Of a DNA stretch of 64,000 nt, positions 1 through 8,641 are shown piece after piece (positions within the stretch are counted from its first letter, which is position 1; every line of letters begins with the position of its first letter). The position numbers and the translations under genes were made by a program. The stretch lies in the NCBI GenBank assembly GCA_910575035.1, contig CAJTDL010000005.1, forward strand, positions 124,001-188,000. Direction: 5' to 3'. Below the pieces are notes generated by a model. The model made no database searches, was not told the DNA's origin, and saw nothing but the letters and a program-made list of their open reading frames with translations. The DNA comes from Lachnospiraceae bacterium (GTDB taxonomy: Bacteria > Bacillota > Clostridia > Lachnospirales > Lachnospiraceae).

Positions 1-2519
1 TTCATGTCCGCATATACCTTGTACTCGCCATCTTCCAGCTTTGCCGGGTCAAGCTGGGATGCATCTGCACTCTTATAGAATGTTTCTACTGCTGCATGTA
101 AGGCGTTAGCCTGTGCGTTCAGCTCCTCTATCGTCACATTCGGGCGCCTATAGGCGGCCTGTGCAGCTCTGATTTCTGCCGCAAGCTCTTGGAAGGCGCT
201 GACTGTCTTGTTTCCCAGTTCAACCTGCTCTGCCTCATCAATCGCTTCTTTCAGGCCCTCCCTGGCTGCCGCCAATTCCTGGTTTTCTTCCAGCCCTTTG
301 AGCGCTTCCTCGATTGCGTTTGACCTCTCATAGATCAAGCCAGAGACTGCCGCATCTGTCCCGGCGTCTTTGCCAGCCAGGGATGCATAATACGCTTTGC
401 CAGCCTCCAACGCCGCTTTCAGTTCTGCCCATGAGCTGCTGCTGTAAGAGGATTCCTGGTAGCGCCCTGCCTTGTCGATGGCCCTGCGCAGGACCGATTT
501 CTGGTAAGTGGGAATCTGCACCGCAGAGGCGTCCGCAGCCTTCTTGATATTGTATAATTTCAGATCTACGTCTATAGAATCATCTATTACCTTTTCATAG
601 CTGTTGCCCGCAGCCATCGCTGGCGGCACAACCTGCATTTTATAACTGTTGCCAGAAATTGTGTCGTCTGACAGTTCTATCTTCACAGATTTCACGCATG
701 GAAATTCCGTGACCGCATCAAACCCGGCATTGTCGATTAATGTTCCGTCGCTTTCTGTTTCATAGTCATAGCATACACAGTCTGAAGCTTCTTTGTTCCA
801 AATAGCCCCAATATACGAATAGGTTCCCGGCACCATTTCCAATGGATGGAAATCCATATAAATAGACTTCTTCCCATCCTTCACTGCCACAACCGCATCC
901 CTTTCCAGGCTGCCGTCTGCCATTGACAGAATCCCTTCTGCCCCTGCCTTCACAAATTTTGCAGTGACATTATAAACCCCATCCTCAGACAATTCTGACA
1001 GGTCTGACTCCTTCAATACCTGGCACATGACTGCCGTGCCATCGGCAACCCATTGGTTCATCTGGACAGCATATTCAACATATCTCTCCTCCCCCGTGTC
1101 CACAATGTTCATGCAGGACTGCCAGTTGTAGCTGTCTGTGGTTATGTTTTTGCCATTCGAGGTATAAAACGCGATGTAAATATGATCCAGGTTCCACTCC
1201 TTCGGGATCGGAACCCTCACGATGCCCCCCTTGGGCGGCACATGGCTCTTCCCATCCTCATCGGTCAGGTAGAAGGAATATGCCCGCCAGTTATCCCCAT
1301 CAGCCACATTCTTGATGTCCTTCAATGCATATGTATTGGCCTCTTCCCCTGTCTTCACAGTCAGCGTTGTGCCAGCTACATATTTTTCATAAGTAGTGTA
1401 AGATGCATTGGTTGCGTCATCTTTCAGCGTCACAGCCTGCATGCCATTCTCCGATAAGTACAGGACCGCCCGGTAACCTTCTGGTTGCTGCTTGGTCGTA
1501 ATCTTTACGTCTATGCCGGTGATCAGGGAATTCTCAGCGTCATTGTTGTCAAACGTCACTGTAAACTGCCTTGACGCAGCGTCATACACATTCTCCCCAT
1601 ACTGGTTCCCACATGTCCCGATCAGATACCTGCTAAAGGCAAAAATATCCAAATACGCTTCATGCTCTTCAAAAGCCCTGTCCAAGCTCCTGCCTTCCAG
1701 CACCTGGATGCTCTCAATCTCTTCCTTCGCTTCACTGGAAACCGTGAACTTAGCCACTATTTTCCCATCGTCTGGCGCCAGTTCCGTGTCCTCTATAAAA
1801 TTATCCTCAAACAGCCCTACGATTGCGTCACTACTGTCATACCTATCAAGCGTTTTCCCAGAGATTGTCCTTGCATAGTCTAATAGGAAATCACCATTTT
1901 CGCTCCACCCGCCTGCATAATACATGAGTTCCTTTGCAGACGCTAACGTGTTTAAATCCAATTGATACCCCTGCATATTCAATTCCCGAAGCTCCTTGCC
2001 CTCATGGGAAATTGTGGCATATCCTCCCAAGGCAAATGCATCCTCCAGGTTTTCAAGCGGTATCACAATCATCCCCATATCCTTATTCGATCCGCCCGCA
2101 TCCCCTCCTACTGTGCTCCAATAGGGATTCGCCTCTCCCGTAATCCAGTCTGCTGATACTTCTTCCTCGTATCCTGGCATCTCATTTCCATTATAATCCT
2201 TCCAGTCTGTTCCGGGGCTTAACCTACTTATCTGTTTCCACCCCTCCTGTGACAGCATTTTGATGACATTCCAATGGCTATACCCATACACCCTCGCCAA
2301 TAAGATATAGTTGCCGCCGGCAACATTCAGAAAAGCCCGGGGGGCTACATTAAAATTATTGTATATGATAGGCCCTTCCGTTTTACTGGCCTCATTGAGC
2401 TCAACATAATACATCCCATCGCTTAAGTCCATTTCCTTGGCTTCTGCCTTGGCCGGAAAGATATTTATCCCCGAAAGAACCATTGCCAAAGCCAGAATGA
2501 TTGATACAATCCTTTTCAC
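1..2519 (-). CDS. NEAT/FIVAR-domain secreted surface protein (3' end outside window)
   Basis: This frame runs open off the left edge; 839 codons are visible. The start is GTG at 2519, preceded by a GGAGAGG ribosome binding site 7 bases upstream. The product begins with a signal peptide (MKRIVSIILALAM, then a Pro-Ala-Lys-Ala cleavage region). A NEAT-like fold follows (about residues 28-186, opening LSDGMYYVEL), with a second near residue 506 (LSEDGVYNV) and the start of a third at about 826 (LEDGEYKVY). Two FIVAR-like helical modules lie near residues 668 and 748. NEAT domains bind heme or hemoproteins at the cell surface; FIVAR modules are spacers or binding domains. I do not see a clear heme-ligating YxxxY motif, so heme binding is inferred. 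A hairpin terminator lies directly upstream, between this gene and the small secreted gene. Cell-wall anchoring cannot be judged because the C terminus is missing. Confidence 0.8.
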   Translation of the reverse strand, partial: MKRIVSIILALAMVLSGINIFPAKAEAKEMDLSDGMYYVELNEASKTEGPIIYNNFNVAPRAFLNVAGGNYILLARVYGYSHWNVIKMLSQEGWKQISRLSPGTDWKDYNGNEMPGYEEEVSADWITGEANPYWSTVGGDAGGSNKDMGMIVIPLENLEDAFALGGYATISHEGKELRELNMQGYQLDLNTLASAKELMYYAGGWSENGDFLLDYARTISGKTLDRYDSSDAIVGLFEDNFIEDTELAPDDGKIVAKFTVSSEAKEEIESIQVLEGRSLDRAFEEHEAYLDIFAFSRYLIGTCGNQYGENVYDAASRQFTVTFDNNDAENSLITGIDVKITTKQQPEGYRAVLYLSENGMQAVTLKDDATNASYTTYEKYVAGTTLTVKTGEEANTYALKDIKNVADGDNWRAYSFYLTDEDGKSHVPPKGGIVRVPIPKEWNLDHIYIAFYTSNGKNITTDSYNWQSCMNIVDTGEERYVEYAVQMNQWVADGTAVMCQVLKESDLSELSEDGVYNVTAKFVKAGAEGILSMADGSLERDAVVAVKDGKKSIYMDFHPLEMVPGTYSYIGAIWNKEASDCVCYDYETESDGTLIDNAGFDAVTEFPCVKSVKIELSDDTISGNSYKMQVVPPAMAAGNSYEKVIDDSIDVDLKLYNIKKAADASAVQIPTYQKSVLRRAIDKAGRYQESSYSSSSWAELKAALEAGKAYYASLAGKDAGTDAAVSGLIYERSNAIEEALKGLEENQELAAAREGLKEAIDEAEQVELGNKTVSAFQELAAEIRAAQAAYRRPNVTIEELNAQANALHAAVETFYKSADASQLDPAKLEDGEYKVYADM

Positions 2520-2537
2520 TTTCTGCCTCTCCTTCCC

Positions 2538-2574
2538 AAAAACTGCCAGGGAAATAAAAGGTATTCCCCGGCAG
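2538..2574 (-). terminator. Intra-operon terminator between the small secreted gene and the NEAT gene
   Basis: On the minus strand a stem of CTGCCGGGGAAT pairs with ATTTCCCTGGCAG and is followed by five T. It ends about 18 bases before the GTG of the NEAT gene, so readthrough would feed the large gene at a lower level. No separate promoter for the NEAT gene was found in the 75-base gap. Confidence 0.65.
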
Positions 2575-2594
2575 CCCAAGTCATTTTATTACTT

Positions 2595-3008
2595 TTAATA
2601 GCAAACAAACATTGCATCCATCGGGTTGCTCATTCCTGGAGGCGTAAGATTTAAAGAAAACTGAAACTCAATTTTCACAGGAACGCCTGTTTCTTTACTT
2701 TGTGCCTGATTCATGTCAATGACCGCAGTGGATGTAGTTTCATCCCACTTAACAGCCGCTCCTTGCATATCAACAATCGTCCCTTTATACCCCAGCAAAG
2801 AAAATGATTTAAACTTCACGGTTGCAATCCCAGAATCACTCAAATCACAGGACTCAATCAATCCCGTGCTCATTCCCATCTTCAAATCACTGCCATCTGT
2901 CTTTGTAAACTTGCAAGTGGACGGCTCTGCCGCAAATGCTGTAACTCCCATCGCAAATACCATCGCCATTGCAAGCAGCAAAGCCACTGCCTTTCTTAAT
3001 CTTTTCAT
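2595..3008 (-). CDS. Small secreted protein, function unknown
   Basis: The 137-residue product has a textbook signal peptide (Lys/Arg-rich start, hydrophobic core, cleavage after AFA) and a mature part of about 110 residues with two cysteines (TCKF near the N terminus and the final VCY). The mature part looks beta-rich and I do not recognise a family. It could be a minimal NEAT-like or ligand-binding module because it precedes the NEAT surface protein in the same direction, but that is inference from context. A GAGGAA ribosome binding site lies 6 bases before the ATG, and a strong promoter lies at 3102-3130. The terminator after it suggests it is the main product of the transcript. Confidence 0.7.
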   Translation of the reverse strand: MKRLRKAVALLLAMAMVFAMGVTAFAAEPSTCKFTKTDGSDLKMGMSTGLIESCDLSDSGIATVKFKSFSLLGYKGTIVDMQGAAVKWDETTSTAVIDMNQAQSKETGVPVKIEFQFSLNLTPPGMSNPMDAMFVCY

Positions 3009-3052
3009 AAAATTTTCCTCTCTTTCTGGCCTTCTGGCCTAAAATATGTTCC

Positions 3053-3068
3053 AGGCAAGTAATTGCCT
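3053..3068. repeat. AGGCAA-N4-TTGCCT inverted repeat in the leader
   Basis: A perfect 6-bp inverted repeat sits in the predicted 5' untranslated region of the small secreted gene. The same TTGCCT/AGGCAA word recurs in the large inverted repeat upstream of the promoter (3137-3203), suggesting a shared recognition element. Confidence 0.5.
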
Positions 3069-3101
3069 AACCAAAGTTTGTTATCACTAACCTCCTAACA
3101 G

Positions 3102-3130
3102 AAGATACCAAACTTTTTAAATTCTGTCAA
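3102..3130 (-). promoter_or_regulatory. Promoter of the small secreted/NEAT operon
   Basis: Reading the minus strand, TTGACA (3130-3125) is followed after 17 bases by TATCTT (3107-3102). The -35 box is perfect and the -10 keeps the TAnnnT frame. Transcription would start near 3095, leaving a leader of about 87 bases. Confidence 0.65.
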
Positions 3131-3136
3131 TAGCCT

Positions 3137-3203
3137 AAAATTGCCTGAAATGCAATATAATTCGCTGTTTTCACAGTACTTTTGTTGCATTTCAGGCAAT
3201 TTT
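3137..3203. repeat. Perfect 19-bp inverted repeat upstream of the promoter
   Basis: The left arm (3137-3155, AAAATTGCCTGAAATGCAA) is exactly reverse-complementary to the right arm (3185-3203), with 29 bases between. Each arm is itself a TTGC-N7-GCAA half-palindrome. It ends 7 bases upstream of the -35 box of the small secreted gene. It has no T run, so it is not an ordinary terminator; a paired operator for a dimeric regulator is the more likely reading. This 354-base gap (3009-3362) holds no gene that I can see. Confidence 0.6.
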
Positions 3204-3362
3204 CTGCCCAAATCAGGATTTATTCATTATTTTTTCTCAACAACGCAGCTTTTTTCCATTTTTTTAAGCCGAAAATTTCTCAAAAAAAATTTCAAAAAAT
3301 GTTTTTAACGCATTGGAGAGCCATCTTCCGCTATCCAATACCAGCGGGATGAAGGAGCCAGC

Positions 3363-4196
3363 CTATACCCAGAAAGCCAGCAAAGCCGTGCTTTCCGGCA
3401 TGTGCTGCCTGCCCACGCTGCAGGTAACAGTAATCGCTATGCTCCCGAACCCCTCCCCGCCCTGCCAGTGATGGATCCTGCAGGCTTCCAATGGAATCGG
3501 CACAATCCCCTCCTGAATCTCTACTGTTACCATTGTCCCATCATGGTCATACTTCAGCGAGCTCAGATGGCCATTCATCTTTCTCCCATCCAGCCGGGAA
3601 CTTGCCGTCATGTCCTTTAGCCTGAGTTCCAGATAGTTTTTTGTTCCTTTGCGGGTAATGAAAGCCTCCTCCTGGAAGCCCTGCATTGCCATGGAAAATC
3701 GGTTCCTTCCGCTTTTTTTGTCCATTCTGTATATACAGAACCCAACCCTGAATTTTTCGAGTTTTTGGAGGTTATCCTGCATGGCATGGCCCACCTGTGC
3801 CTTTCGGTCAAAAATCATTTTTTGCCGCTCATGGTTTAAAAGGATCAGCTCCAGCATATGGATTCCCATATTTTCCACAAGCCGTTCTGCCGCCTCCTCT
3901 GCTTCCCGTTCTGTCCCGCCTATTTCCTTCAGGTATTGGATTAGTTCTCTATACATCTGCCAGTACCGCCCAAACCACTCTTTTCCTGCTTCTGTAAATT
4001 CCAGGTTCTCTGTTAAAATCCCTTTTTCTGCGCAAGAGCCAAAATAGCGGCTTACCGTTGAGGTATTGACGCCGCACCGCTCTGCGACCACTTTTAATGT
4101 CCCACGCTTTTTTCCGATTTCCTCCAGTTCTTTTAGGTAATTCAGTTGGAGAATCGTCGGCCGGCTCTGGCGTTTTAAATGCCCTCCCTGTTCCAT
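3363..4196 (-). CDS. DtxR-like transcriptional regulator, divergent paralog
   Basis: The 277-residue product has an N-terminal winged helix-turn-helix (about residues 15-75, with VAERCGVNTSTVSRYF as the recognition region), a helical segment like the DtxR dimerisation domain (EREAEEAAERL...MGIHMLE, about 95-120) and an unfamiliar C-terminal domain of about 130 residues. The same architecture occurs in the next gene upstream, so the two appear to be paralogs, this one more diverged and without the usual Cys/His metal ligands that I can identify. The ribosome binding site AGGAAG lies in the last copy of a 70-bp tandem repeat. It lies between the dtxR-type gene and the NEAT locus and probably regulates that locus; metal response is uncertain. 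Confidence 0.6.
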   Translation of the reverse strand: MEQGGHLKRQSRPTILQLNYLKELEEIGKKRGTLKVVAERCGVNTSTVSRYFGSCAEKGILTENLEFTEAGKEWFGRYWQMYRELIQYLKEIGGTEREAEEAAERLVENMGIHMLELILLNHERQKMIFDRKAQVGHAMQDNLQKLEKFRVGFCIYRMDKKSGRNRFSMAMQGFQEEAFITRKGTKNYLELRLKDMTASSRLDGRKMNGHLSSLKYDHDGTMVTVEIQEGIVPIPLEACRIHHWQGGEGFGSIAITVTCSVGRQHMPESTALLAFWV

Positions 4197-4202
4197 TCCC
4201 TA

Positions 4203-4407
4203 TTCTTCCTTCTACCGTATATGGACGTTAAGCTCACGGCATTCAATGACCATGGGCTCTCCGTCAATTTTTTTCTTCCTTCTACCGTATATGGATGTTA
4301 AGCTCACAGCATTCAATGACCATGGGTTCTCCGTCAATTTTTTTCTTCCTTCTACCGTATATGGATGTTAAGCTCACAGCATTCAATGATTATAGGCTCT
4401 CCGTCAA
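4203..4407. repeat. 70-bp tandem repeat, three copies, at a gene 3' end
   Basis: Three copies start at 4203, 4273 and 4343 with a period of 70 bp and only a few substitutions. The copy at 4343-4407 contains the last 15 codons and stop of the upstream regulator gene; the other two are non-coding duplicates of that end. Each copy carries AGAAGGAAG, and the outermost supplies the ribosome binding site of the next gene. In two copies an ATA codon has become ATG, creating 13-codon frames (4282-4323 and 4212-4253) preceded by GGAG. Confidence 0.9.
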
Positions 4408-5158
4408 ATTCTGTGATTGCGACAACTGCTTCAGCTTCTGTAAACGGCACCTTCGGATTTGCCATGTAAGAGAAGATGCCATCCGGAAACCTATACCTCC
4501 CATCCTCTTTTGGAGCCTTCACCCATTTTCCATATTCACGGTACCAGACATGCCCAATCTCATCATGTTCCTTTGGCTGAATATAGAACCAGCTTTTTTT
4601 CTTTTCCACCCTCAGGATGGCTGTCTGCTGGAATTTATCATGGTTTACAGAAAAGAACCTTGGGTTCCTCCGCTCCAGTTCATAGATTCCCATTACCATC
4701 TCAAACTCGCCTTCCCCATACACTGCATAGAAATCCATCCCCTCATACTTTCTGTCGTATACGTCGCCGAACATGAGGAAATTATCAATTCCCTTCAAGG
4801 CTTTCGGGCTGATGTAATGTTCCAGCCGGCATGCGTCCTCCTGCGCCTCCTCCCGGTCCATTCCACTGATCATCTGCATAAACTGCGTAAGCTTCTCATG
4901 GCGCGCAAGGATGTCCAGGCCCTTTACCTGGCCTTTCTCTGTTAATTTCAGCATCCCCTTTTTGGAGGACGGATCAAGATATCCCTGTTTTACCAGGCTA
5001 TTTACCATGGCTGCTGCCTTCCTTTCGTACATTCCCTTTTCCATGGCATATTCTGTCACCGATATTTCTTTTTCCTGGCGCCACAGGCTATAGATAAATT
5101 CTAACAGGTCTTCTTCCCGTTCCCTCTGCGTCTTTTCGTCATCTATATTTTTTGCCAT
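4352..5158 (-). CDS. DtxR/MntR-family metal-dependent regulator
   Basis: The 268-residue product has an N-terminal winged helix (about residues 14-70) and a clear DtxR dimerisation and metal-binding segment: RHEKLTQFM, then EEAQEDACRLEHYIS (about 85-120), matching the H...C..LEH pattern of the family. The C-terminal 130 residues do not look like the usual SH3 or FeoA domain and resemble those of the neighbouring paralog. Such proteins repress metal-uptake genes when loaded with Fe2+ or Mn2+. A near-consensus promoter and a TTAGT/ACTAA dyad at the start of transcription suggest autoregulation. The gene's last codons are the source of the 70-bp tandem repeat downstream. Confidence 0.8.
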   Translation of the reverse strand: MAKNIDDEKTQREREEDLLEFIYSLWRQEKEISVTEYAMEKGMYERKAAAMVNSLVKQGYLDPSSKKGMLKLTEKGQVKGLDILARHEKLTQFMQMISGMDREEAQEDACRLEHYISPKALKGIDNFLMFGDVYDRKYEGMDFYAVYGEGEFEMVMGIYELERRNPRFFSVNHDKFQQTAILRVEKKKSWFYIQPKEHDEIGHVWYREYGKWVKAPKEDGRYRFPDGIFSYMANPKVPFTEAEAVVAITEFDGEPIIIECCELNIHIR

Positions 5159-5203
5159 CCGTTTTCTCCTTCTGTGCAGCAGGTTTCTTTTATGTAACTT
5201 CGG

Positions 5204-5221
5204 TTAGTCATTACAAACTAA
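5204..5221. promoter_or_regulatory. Candidate DtxR-type operator
   Basis: TTAGT-N8-ACTAA is a 5-bp dyad that covers the predicted transcription start of the DtxR-family gene. DtxR/IdeR boxes are TTAGG/CCTAA-type dyads, so the half-sites are related but the arrangement is my inference. Confidence 0.45.
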
Positions 5222-5225
5222 TTCT

Positions 5226-5255
5226 ATTATATGGGACACTATCTATGGTTGTCAA
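5226..5255 (-). promoter_or_regulatory. Consensus sigma-A promoter of the DtxR-family gene
   Basis: TTGACA (5255-5250), 18-base spacer, TATAAT (5231-5226) on the minus strand. Both hexamers are perfect. The leader is about 60 bases. Confidence 0.8.
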
Positions 5256-5347
5256 CAAAAATCTGTTATTCCCCTGGCTATAATTACGGTAATAAGCAAA
5301 ACTCAACTTTCCCATACCATTCCGTTTAAAAATGTGTTAAACTATAA

Positions 5348-6436
5348 ATGGTGATGCATATGTTAGAAATTTGGGGAACACTTGGGCCGGCATGCCACTC
5401 CCATCAGCTGCTGGAGCAGATGTTTCTGGAAGGGATGACGGGCATGCGGTTAAATATGTCCCATACCGGATTAAAAAACAGTGAAAAAATCATTTACAAT
5501 TACCATCAGGCAGCCTGCCGTACAGGGATAAATCCAGAACTGCTGATTGATATGCAAGGGCCTGAAATCCGTGTCGGGCTATTGGCAAAACCCCTGGCGC
5601 TGAAAAAAGCAGATACTGTATGCCTGGAATCCCAGGATACTCCTGCACAGGGGGATTTCCCATGCCTGGAATCCCAAGACGCCCTTATACAAGGCTTCCA
5701 TTCTATCCCTATTCCAGGCCATATCCTCCCCATCCTGAAACCTGGGGACCATATTCTGCTGGATGATGGGAAACTGGAGCTTGCCATTACTGCCCTAAAG
5801 CCAGCTGTAACAGCCACTGTAATGCGCGGCGGAATATTACAGAGCCGCAAGAGCCTGAAGGTTGTAGGAAAATACCTTGCCGGTCCGGCACTCACGCCCC
5901 AGGATAGGGAAAATATCCGCCTGGCGAAGGATTATGGCGTGACAGCATTGATGCAGCCCTTTGTAACCTGTGGGCAAGAGCTTCTGGAAGTCCAAGAGGA
6001 GCTTCGCAAAAGCCATATGGAGCATGTCCGTATTTTTGCAAAGATTGAAAACTGCGAAGGGATCAGGCAGATCCGGAACATCATCCCCTATGCAGATGTG
6101 ATTGTGATTGCAAGGGGAGATCTTGGAAATGATATGCCGCTGTGGCAATTGCCAGCCGCCCAAAAAAGGCTGGCAGAGATTTGCAAATTAGAAAAAAAGC
6201 CCTTTTTGGTTGTGACACAGATGCTGGCTTCCATGGTGGACAGCCCTATGCCCACACGGGCTGAAGTTTCAGACATTTTCCATGCTGTCCTTGATGGGGC
6301 GGATGCCGTTATGGTTACAAACGAAACGGCTGTAGGGAAATATCCTGTAGAAACCATCCGTTATCTGAAAAAGACTGCGGAAGAAGCGCTGAAATGGCGT
6401 GAACATGGGCATATGTTTTTTCCGGCGCCTGTATAA
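5348..6436 (+). CDS. Pyruvate-kinase-like protein lacking the C-terminal domain
   Basis: The 362-residue product follows pyruvate kinase through the A-domain barrel and B domain and stops where the C-terminal allosteric domain should begin; normal enzymes are about 470-590 residues. Visible motifs are GTLGPAC, MRLNMSH, DMQGPEIR, KIENCEG (Lys232), ARGDLGN (255), TQMLASM (290) and PTRAEVSD (302). Some family-typical residues are changed: TKGPEIR is MQGPEIR and the SGETA loop reads TNETA. A CLESQD hexapeptide is repeated at about 92 and 106 in the B domain. It may be a phosphoenolpyruvate-binding paralog with altered substrate or regulation rather than the housekeeping enzyme. Three in-frame ATGs (5348, 5354, 5360) lack a strong ribosome binding site; the third gives the most family-like N terminus. 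A terminator follows at 6565. Confidence 0.75.
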   Translation: MVMHMLEIWGTLGPACHSHQLLEQMFLEGMTGMRLNMSHTGLKNSEKIIYNYHQAACRTGINPELLIDMQGPEIRVGLLAKPLALKKADTVCLESQDTPAQGDFPCLESQDALIQGFHSIPIPGHILPILKPGDHILLDDGKLELAITALKPAVTATVMRGGILQSRKSLKVVGKYLAGPALTPQDRENIRLAKDYGVTALMQPFVTCGQELLEVQEELRKSHMEHVRIFAKIENCEGIRQIRNIIPYADVIVIARGDLGNDMPLWQLPAAQKRLAEICKLEKKPFLVVTQMLASMVDSPMPTRAEVSDIFHAVLDGADAVMVTNETAVGKYPVETIRYLKKTAEEALKWREHGHMFFPAPV

Positions 6437-6564
6437 GACGAGATTTTGCAATTCCAAACCGCATCTGGGACAAGCTTCTGCATCCGGCTGGCATTGGAAA
6501 GCGAAAAGATTGTCTAAGTATAAGTTTAAGCTGCACAAGAAATACAAGAGGCTACTGCCGTAAA

Positions 6565-6598
6565 GGCTGCCTGCGGAAATATCCGCACAGCCCTTTTT
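6565..6598 (+). terminator. Rho-independent terminator after the pyruvate-kinase-like gene
   Basis: GGCTG/CAGCC and GCGGA/TCCGC pair around an AATA loop with a small internal loop, followed by C and five T. It lies in the 244-base convergent gap before ilvC; nothing else was seen there. Confidence 0.7.
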
Positions 6599-6680
6599 GG
6601 CAACAGCCTGGTTTTATTTCAAGCACAGCGATCCCAAATGCCACTGCACGATTCCTGTTTTATTGGGAATCTGCTCTCTA

Positions 6681-7712
<1,032 letters not shown>

Positions 7713-7755
7713 CTAAAAATTAAAAAATTATTATATCCTGCTGCATTAATCAAAC

Positions 7756-7784
7756 ATTCTAACACCAAAATTCCTTTCGGTCAA
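7756..7784 (-). promoter_or_regulatory. ilvC promoter
   Basis: TTGACC (7784-7779), 17-base spacer, TAGAAT (7761-7756) on the minus strand, about 55 bases before the ilvC start. Confidence 0.65.
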
Positions 7785-7894
7785 GCCAATATTCCAATAT
7801 CAGAAACCTTCCTTTTATAAAGTTAGATTCCCTGACGTTGGGAAATCCCTTCTGGCTCCAATCAGGCATATGAATATAGGGAAGCCCTTCTGCC

Positions 7895-8395
7895 TCAATC
7901 AAACATCTTAACATCGGAAGACCCTCTGGTCAGGCCTGTAATCCCAGTTCTGGCAAGCTCCAGGATTTCATAGCCTTCCAGCAGCTCCAAAAAAGCATCC
8001 AGCTTATTCTGTGTCCCGATCAGCTCAATCATCATAGAATCATTGGTGACATCTACAATCTTCGTCTTGAAAATCTCCGCCAATGAAATCAGCCCTTGAC
8101 GCTCTGCGCTCTTTACGCGGATTTTGATCAAGATCAGCTCACGGCATACAGAACTGCCAGGCTCTAATTTTTTAATGTCCACTACATCCTCCAGCTTAGC
8201 AAGCTGTTTCTCAATCTGCTCTAAGATCAGCTCGTCCCCGCTGGAAACAATGGTAATCCTTGTAAACCTGGGATCTGCCGTCACGCCTGCGGAAATACTG
8301 TCTATATTGTATCCCCTGCGGCTGAACAAACCAGATACATGGCTGAGCACATTGGGGGTATTCTCAACCAAAATAGACAACGCCTGCCTTTCCAT
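7895..8395 (-). CDS. ilvN: Acetolactate synthase small (regulatory) subunit
   Basis: The protein is the ACT-domain subunit that confers valine feedback on acetolactate synthase. The N-terminal ACT domain begins ALSILVENTPNVLSHVSGLFSRR, and the C-terminal domain includes SAERQGLISLAEIF and GYEILELARTGI. An upstream ATG at 8470 would add 25 residues, but it falls on the -35 box of the promoter at 8443-8470; the ATG at 8395 gives 166 residues, the usual family length, with an AGG site 8 bases upstream. The catalytic subunit gene is not adjacent on this side (an HD-domain gene lies upstream), which is unusual because ilvB normally precedes ilvN. No T-box leader was recognised. Confidence 0.93.
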   Translation of the reverse strand: MERQALSILVENTPNVLSHVSGLFSRRGYNIDSISAGVTADPRFTRITIVSSGDELILEQIEKQLAKLEDVVDIKKLEPGSSVCRELILIKIRVKSAERQGLISLAEIFKTKIVDVTNDSMMIELIGTQNKLDAFLELLEGYEILELARTGITGLTRGSSDVKMFD

Positions 8396-8442
8396 GCACA
8401 AAACCTGCCTTTCTGACTTATACGTTTTACGATTACGAAATA

Positions 8443-8470
8443 AGTTTAGCATAATAAAATTGTTTGTCAA
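8443..8470 (-). promoter_or_regulatory. ilvN promoter
   Basis: TTGACA (8470-8465), 16-base spacer, TAAACT (8448-8443) on the minus strand. Its position decides the ilvN start, because the longer frame would begin inside the promoter. Confidence 0.7.
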
Positions 8471-8641
8471 TAGATTCGGGTGGTAGTTTTTCCTAATTTC
8501 TATACTTATTAATTTTATTTTCCATTACTTAAAGTTATATCTATGTGGTTTTTCTATAATCTTTTTGGATAATCTTCCTGGTTTCCGCCATTCCAGAAAA
8601 GCCACAGGGCATAGGCGATTCCTTATCATCCGCACTAAGCT

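Noticed and set aside
3137-3203. Reading the 19-bp inverted repeat as the terminator of the regulator gene
   Set aside because: The loop is 29 bases, the stem is A/T-rich and no T run follows on the minus strand.
8396-8470. Upstream start giving ilvN a 25-residue extension
   Set aside because: The ATG at 8470 falls on the -35 box of a good promoter and the extension has no family counterpart.
8471-8640. T-box or other riboswitch upstream of ilvN
   Set aside because: The region is short, A/T-rich and lies upstream of the promoter; no T-box core or terminator/antiterminator pair was seen.
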